Assembly (NCBI GenBank): GCA_002483445.1
Contig: DLHY01000043.1
Span: 1-63,523, forward strand
DNA: 63,523 nt
Direction: 5' to 3'
From: Blastocatellia bacterium UBA7656
GTDB taxonomy: Bacteria > Acidobacteriota > Blastocatellia > UBA7656
Below, piece by piece: positions 60,894-63,523 of the stretch; positions within the stretch are counted from its first letter, which is position 1, and each line of letters begins with the position of its first letter. The notes under the pieces are model-generated. The model worked only from the letters and a program-made list of their open reading frames with translations. It ran no database searches and was not told the origin of the DNA. Position numbers and translations under genes: made by a program.

Positions 60894-61376
60894 ATGGAAT
60901 TCAAGACCGAAGCTCACAGACAAGCTTACGAAACCACGCGCGGTTATCTTCACACGCTTTTCGGCGAAGTGAACGTCAAAACGGTGGACGAGGCTTTCAT
61001 ACTTCAGGAAGGCTCGACCTTCGTTTACCTGCGCCCCTTCGCCATAGGCGAGAAGAAATCAGGCGTCGAAATTTTTTCCTACGTCGTCATCGATATCGAT
61101 GTGACAGAAGAGTTGATGCGCTTTCTGCTGACTTACAACTTGAGGCTCACGCTCGGCGCATTCGGGCTGTCGATAAACGAGAGCGGCAAAGGCACGGTGA
61201 TACTGACTAACACGATACTGGCCGATACGATGGATCGCGATGAGCTTTACGGATCGGTGTCTGCGATTGCGCGTGTGGCCGACGATATCGATGATCAGAT
61301 AGTCAAGTCGTTCGGCGGCGCGACCGCGCTCGGCAAGGTGATGGCTATTCAGAATCCTCCCGAAGTATGGGAATGA
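60894..61376 (+). CDS. YbjN-like protein
   Basis: 160 residues with the YbjN/type III-secretion-chaperone-like fold: LGEVNVKTVDEAFILQEGSTFVYLRPFAIG, VVIDIDVTEELMRFLLTYNLRLTLGAFGLS, ILTNTILADTMDRDELYGSVSAIARVADDIDDQIV. Stops 3 bp before coaE. Molecular role of the family is unclear. Confidence 0.8.
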   Translation: MEFKTEAHRQAYETTRGYLHTLFGEVNVKTVDEAFILQEGSTFVYLRPFAIGEKKSGVEIFSYVVIDIDVTEELMRFLLTYNLRLTLGAFGLSINESGKGTVILTNTILADTMDRDELYGSVSAIARVADDIDDQIVKSFGGATALGKVMAIQNPPEVWE

Positions 61377-61379
61377 AGT

Positions 61380-62003
61380 ATGCTCAAAGTGGGACTCACA
61401 GGAAGCATAGCGGTCGGCAAGAGTTCCGTGCTTTCGGTCTTCCGTGAGCTTGGCTGCGCCGTGTTCGACGCCGACAAGATAGCGCACGCGGTTATGGAGC
61501 CGGGCCGCGAGGCTTATAGGGACATAGTTGGAGAATTTGGGGAAGAAATACTTGCTGCCGACAAAACGATTGATCGCGCGAAACTCGGTGCAGTCGTTTT
61601 CGCAGACGCGGAGAGAAGAAAGCGACTCAACGAGATCGTCCATCCGCGAGTCATTGAAGAACAAAATCTCCTGCTCGGAGAAATCGAAGCGCGAACGCCC
61701 GACAGCATCGTGATAATGGATGCCGCGCTGATGATCGAATCGGGCGGATACAAAAGATTCGACAAACTGATAGTGGTTTTTTGCGATCCTCAGTCGCAGC
61801 TTGAGCGGCTGATGCGCCGCAACAATCTCTCGCGCGAAGCAGCCGAGCTTCGCATCCGCGCGCAGATGTCTTCAGATGAAAAGCGCAAATATGCCGATTA
61901 TGAGATAGACACATCCGGCTCTCTCGAAGAGACCCGCAAGCGCGTGATCGAAGTCTATGAAGAGTTGCGCCGGTTTCAGCAGTTGAAAACAAAGTCCGGT
62001 TGA
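61380..62003 (+). CDS. coaE: Dephospho-CoA kinase
   Basis: Last step of CoA synthesis. P-loop GLTGSIAVGKSSV at 5-17; VFDADKIAHAV with the catalytic Asp; LNEIVHPRVIEEQ; LIVVFCDPQSQLERLMRRN. Length 207 normal. Coupled to the YbjN-like gene. Confidence 0.96.
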   Translation: MLKVGLTGSIAVGKSSVLSVFRELGCAVFDADKIAHAVMEPGREAYRDIVGEFGEEILAADKTIDRAKLGAVVFADAERRKRLNEIVHPRVIEEQNLLLGEIEARTPDSIVIMDAALMIESGGYKRFDKLIVVFCDPQSQLERLMRRNNLSREAAELRIRAQMSSDEKRKYADYEIDTSGSLEETRKRVIEVYEELRRFQQLKTKSG

Positions 62004-62032
62004 TTATGGCTTTGGGATTGCCTCGGCAATTC

Positions 62033-63007
62033 TCAGCGGGCGGTCACAATCGGCTGAAACTGTTTTAGCTTTTCGCTGATGTACTCTTTTGTAGGCACGC
62101 CGGTCATCTTTCCGCCTATCTTGTATATGCGGCAGCTATAAGAGACGCCATCATTTTTTCCCTCAAGGTCTTTGCCGTCGATGCGAATCGAAGGCGATCC
62201 CTGAAAGCCGACCTCAGCGGCTCTCTCAGGCGATTCAACAGCGATCAGCTTGAGAGTTGCCTGGATTTTGCTTTCTCTCAAAGCTGTTTTCAGGTTTGCA
62301 ATCGCCTGTTTATGAGCCGGGCAACTTTTGAAGTAAAGAAACTCTATGTTCATTTTCGCTCTGCCTTTTATCTTTTGCCCCGTGTCCTGTTTTGGAGTCT
62401 CGCTCAACATCTTTTTCAGTTGTGTTGTGAATTTCGCCGTGTCCAAAAGCGAAGCCTTCGCCACTCCATCAAGCTGATGCATCCAGAAATCGGGCAATGG
62501 AGGATCGCCTTCCCATTTCGCGGCGGCTCCATAAAGGAAGTAGACATCCCAGGCCATCTCTCTTCCGGTATTGAGAACGCGCTCCCACGCATTGCCGGTC
62601 AGGGAATCAGGGTCGGTAAAATAAGCAACCCTCTTGTCAGGGAATCTTCGCGAGAGCTTTCGAGATTCCCCCTGAAAGTCGCCTCCGAAAATCGGCAGCC
62701 AGACTATGTAAGCCATCAACCGATCATCAGAAACTTCCCTGAGTACTTTTTCCATGTCGGAGAACCCCCGACGGCACATGGGTCAGGTAGGGGAAAGAAG
62801 AGCTATCAATCGCACCTTGCCGCTGTCGCGCTGGAATGCTTCTTTCAACTGATCAAGGTTGCGCAATTCGGTTACGCCCGCCTTGCGACCGTCCTTTTTA
62901 ACTGCGCCGCATTGACCTGTAGCCATCATCGATGGCCCTATAAAACAGAGGCTCACTACGAGAGCAGATAACAAGTATTTGCTCAGAGTTGACTGTGGCG
63001 TTTTCAT
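62033..63007 (-). CDS. Predicted selenoprotein: exported thioredoxin-like protein with in-frame UGA
   Basis: Read as one 324-residue protein with a UGA at 62783-62785 as Sec75. The ATG at 63007 has AAAGGAG 8 nt upstream; a signal peptide follows (YLLSALVVSLCFIGP). The thioredoxin-like domain has RLIALLSPT-U-PMCRRGFSDMEKVL, so Sec75-Pro-Met-Cys78 makes a UxxC redox motif; sequence stays conserved-looking directly after (AYIVWLPIFGGDFQGESRK; VYFLYGAAAKW; DFWMHQLDGV). Relatives usually have Cys at this place. A second domain from ~225 (MNIEFLYFKSCPAHKQAI..GSPSIRIDGKDL..YSCRIYKIGG) is a further thioredoxin-like unit with GSPS. The gene starts 4 nt inside the merR stop. Function inferred as metal-responsive thiol/selenol redox. 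The alternative, a nonsense mutation, would leave 74- and 248-codon pieces. Confidence 0.82.
62752..62785 (-). promoter_or_regulatory. Candidate bacterial SECIS hairpin
   Basis: Immediately after the UGA (62785-62783) the mRNA can fold: CCAT/ATGG lower stem (62781-62778 with 62755-62752), GTCGG/CCGAC upper stem (62772-62768 with 62760-62756), loop GGGUUCU (62767-62761), internal GUGCC bulge. The apical loop starts 19 nt from the first base of the UGA, inside the usual SelB-contact range, and contains GGU as in known SECIS loops. Confidence 0.6.
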
Positions 63008-63432
63008 CTCTTTTTCTCCTTTCGCGAGATTTCAACTATGACGGGGCATCTTGCCGCTGCTCTGTGTTTGTTCAGTTCGTCTTCACACGCGGCAAGGTAA
63101 CGCGAGAGCGCGCGGCGGAACTCGCGCAACGTTTTCACGCGCTCATCAACATCGGCAAGTTTCGTATGCAGAAGGTCGCGCATACGCTGACATTCCTCCA
63201 CACCGCCGCCGCTCGTGAGCAATTCTTTGATTTCATCGAGTGAAAGACCTATGTCCTGCGCCTGTTTTATGAATCGCACTCGCTCAACTGTTTCTGTCGT
63301 GAAGAGACGAAAGCCGCCTTCGGAGCGCGGAGCGCGCGGCAGCAACTTCAGCTTTTCATAGTAGCGAACTGTGTCGACGCTGACGCCAGCGCGACTGGCT
63401 ACTTCACCTATACGAAGCTCCGTTTGCATCAT
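63004..63432 (-). CDS. MerR-family metal-responsive regulator
   Basis: 142 residues: winged helix-turn-helix LRIGEVASRAGVSVDTVRYYEKLKLLPRAPRSEGGFRLF, a dimerisation coiled coil, and three Cys (EECQRM ~80; AACEDELNKHRAAARCPVIVEI ~119 and 132). The pattern is close to MerR/ZntR (Cys in the long helix and a Cys pair), but the final pair is 12 residues apart instead of 7-8, so the metal is uncertain. It is probably autoregulated at the promoter just upstream and controls the following selenoprotein gene. Confidence 0.9.
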   Translation of the reverse strand: MMQTELRIGEVASRAGVSVDTVRYYEKLKLLPRAPRSEGGFRLFTTETVERVRFIKQAQDIGLSLDEIKELLTSGGGVEECQRMRDLLHTKLADVDERVKTLREFRRALSRYLAACEDELNKHRAAARCPVIVEISRKEKKR

Positions 63433-63437
63433 GAAAG

Positions 63438-63469
63438 AGTGTACACCCTTGAGCAGGCTCCAGAGTCAA
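63438..63469 (-). promoter_or_regulatory. MerR-type promoter-operator with 20-bp spacer
   Basis: On the minus strand TTGACT (63469-63464), then a 20-bp spacer with an imperfect dyad ACTCTGGAG...CTCAAGGGT, then TACACT (63443-63438). The long spacer is the MerR-family hallmark and the left half is identical to the E. coli zntA operator as I remember it. Transcription would start near the merR ATG (63432), giving a nearly leaderless message. Confidence 0.75.
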
Positions 63470-63523
63470 GAGGAAAGTTATCCCCAGCGCATGTTGGCAG
63501 CCTAAGTAGGTAGCCAAAAATTT

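Noticed and set aside
62033..62779. A separate 248-codon gene starting at ATG 62779
   Set aside because: It begins right after SPT-TGA-P in the middle of a thioredoxin motif, lacks a Shine-Dalgarno and signal, and is in frame with the 74-codon ORF upstream. One Sec-containing gene is simpler.
1..63523. tRNA or rRNA genes
   Set aside because: No T-arm GGTTCAAATCC-type sequence with matching acceptor stem and no rRNA signature was seen on either strand.

Overview
This 63.5-kb chromosomal segment most likely comes from an acidobacterium (Acidobacteriota, perhaps Blastocatellia-like). The best clues are an ADOP-type permease (duplicated MacB/FtsX without its own ATPase), a Ser/Thr kinase fused to a TolB-like plus TPR tail, TonB-C-domain proteins, a FecA-like receptor with a carboxypeptidase-regulatory domain, and many dispersed palindromic repeats. 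No rRNA, tRNA or CRISPR array was seen. The taxonomic call is inference from gene families.

Layout. 0.1-6.6 kb: exported sulfatase, an RpiB-like isomerase lacking the usual Cys, hpt, a KASIII/ACP pair beside a decayed SGNH hydrolase, and a 3-methyladenine glycosylase. 6.7-25.2 kb: a heme and isoprenoid block (hemE, hemH, hemG, xseB, ispA, dxs) interrupted twice, by a VapBC-like toxin-antitoxin pair and by an ~11-kb island. The island carries a Crp-type regulator, a radical SAM/SPASM enzyme, a 51-residue five-cysteine peptide gene with a perfect Shine-Dalgarno, an ABC exporter, a TonB-C-like secreted protein, an M61 PDZ metallopeptidase and an ADOP permease. I read this as an undescribed RiPP (modified peptide) biosynthesis system. 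A 12-bp direct repeat lies at its two ends. 25.2-33 kb: nested inverted repeats, a MazF-type toxin pair, a TPR/TonB-C protein, a Kelch protein, and a two-component system. 33-43 kb: murein-peptidase-like protein, tlyA, FHA-protease, aminotransferase, ppk1, thpR, mog, hslO, SDR. 43.4-54.3 kb: a CheY/CheC/multi-PAS hybrid kinase group, a catalytically dead S41 protein, proline dehydrogenase, and an iron-type TonB receptor with a Fur-like palindrome. 54.3-63.5 kb: Ser/Thr kinase, DUF4920, DUF6941-like protein, a Clp ATPase with a degenerate second AAA domain, YbjN-like protein, coaE, and a merR-selenoprotein operon.

Two results deserve most attention. First is the RiPP island inside the heme operon. 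Second is an apparent selenoprotein at the right edge: two ORFs on the minus strand are one reading frame joined by an in-frame TGA in an SPT-U-PMC redox motif. A plausible bacterial SECIS hairpin follows the TGA, and the gene is controlled by a MerR regulator with a 20-bp-spacer promoter.

A third theme is a family of short elements made of 6-10-bp units in direct and inverted copies (for example GAGTCTG/CAGACTC, AATGCGG/CCGCATT, CAAATCT). They sit at gene borders and, in at least two cases, are translated in frame inside conserved enzymes: the hemG loop and the kinase activation segment.
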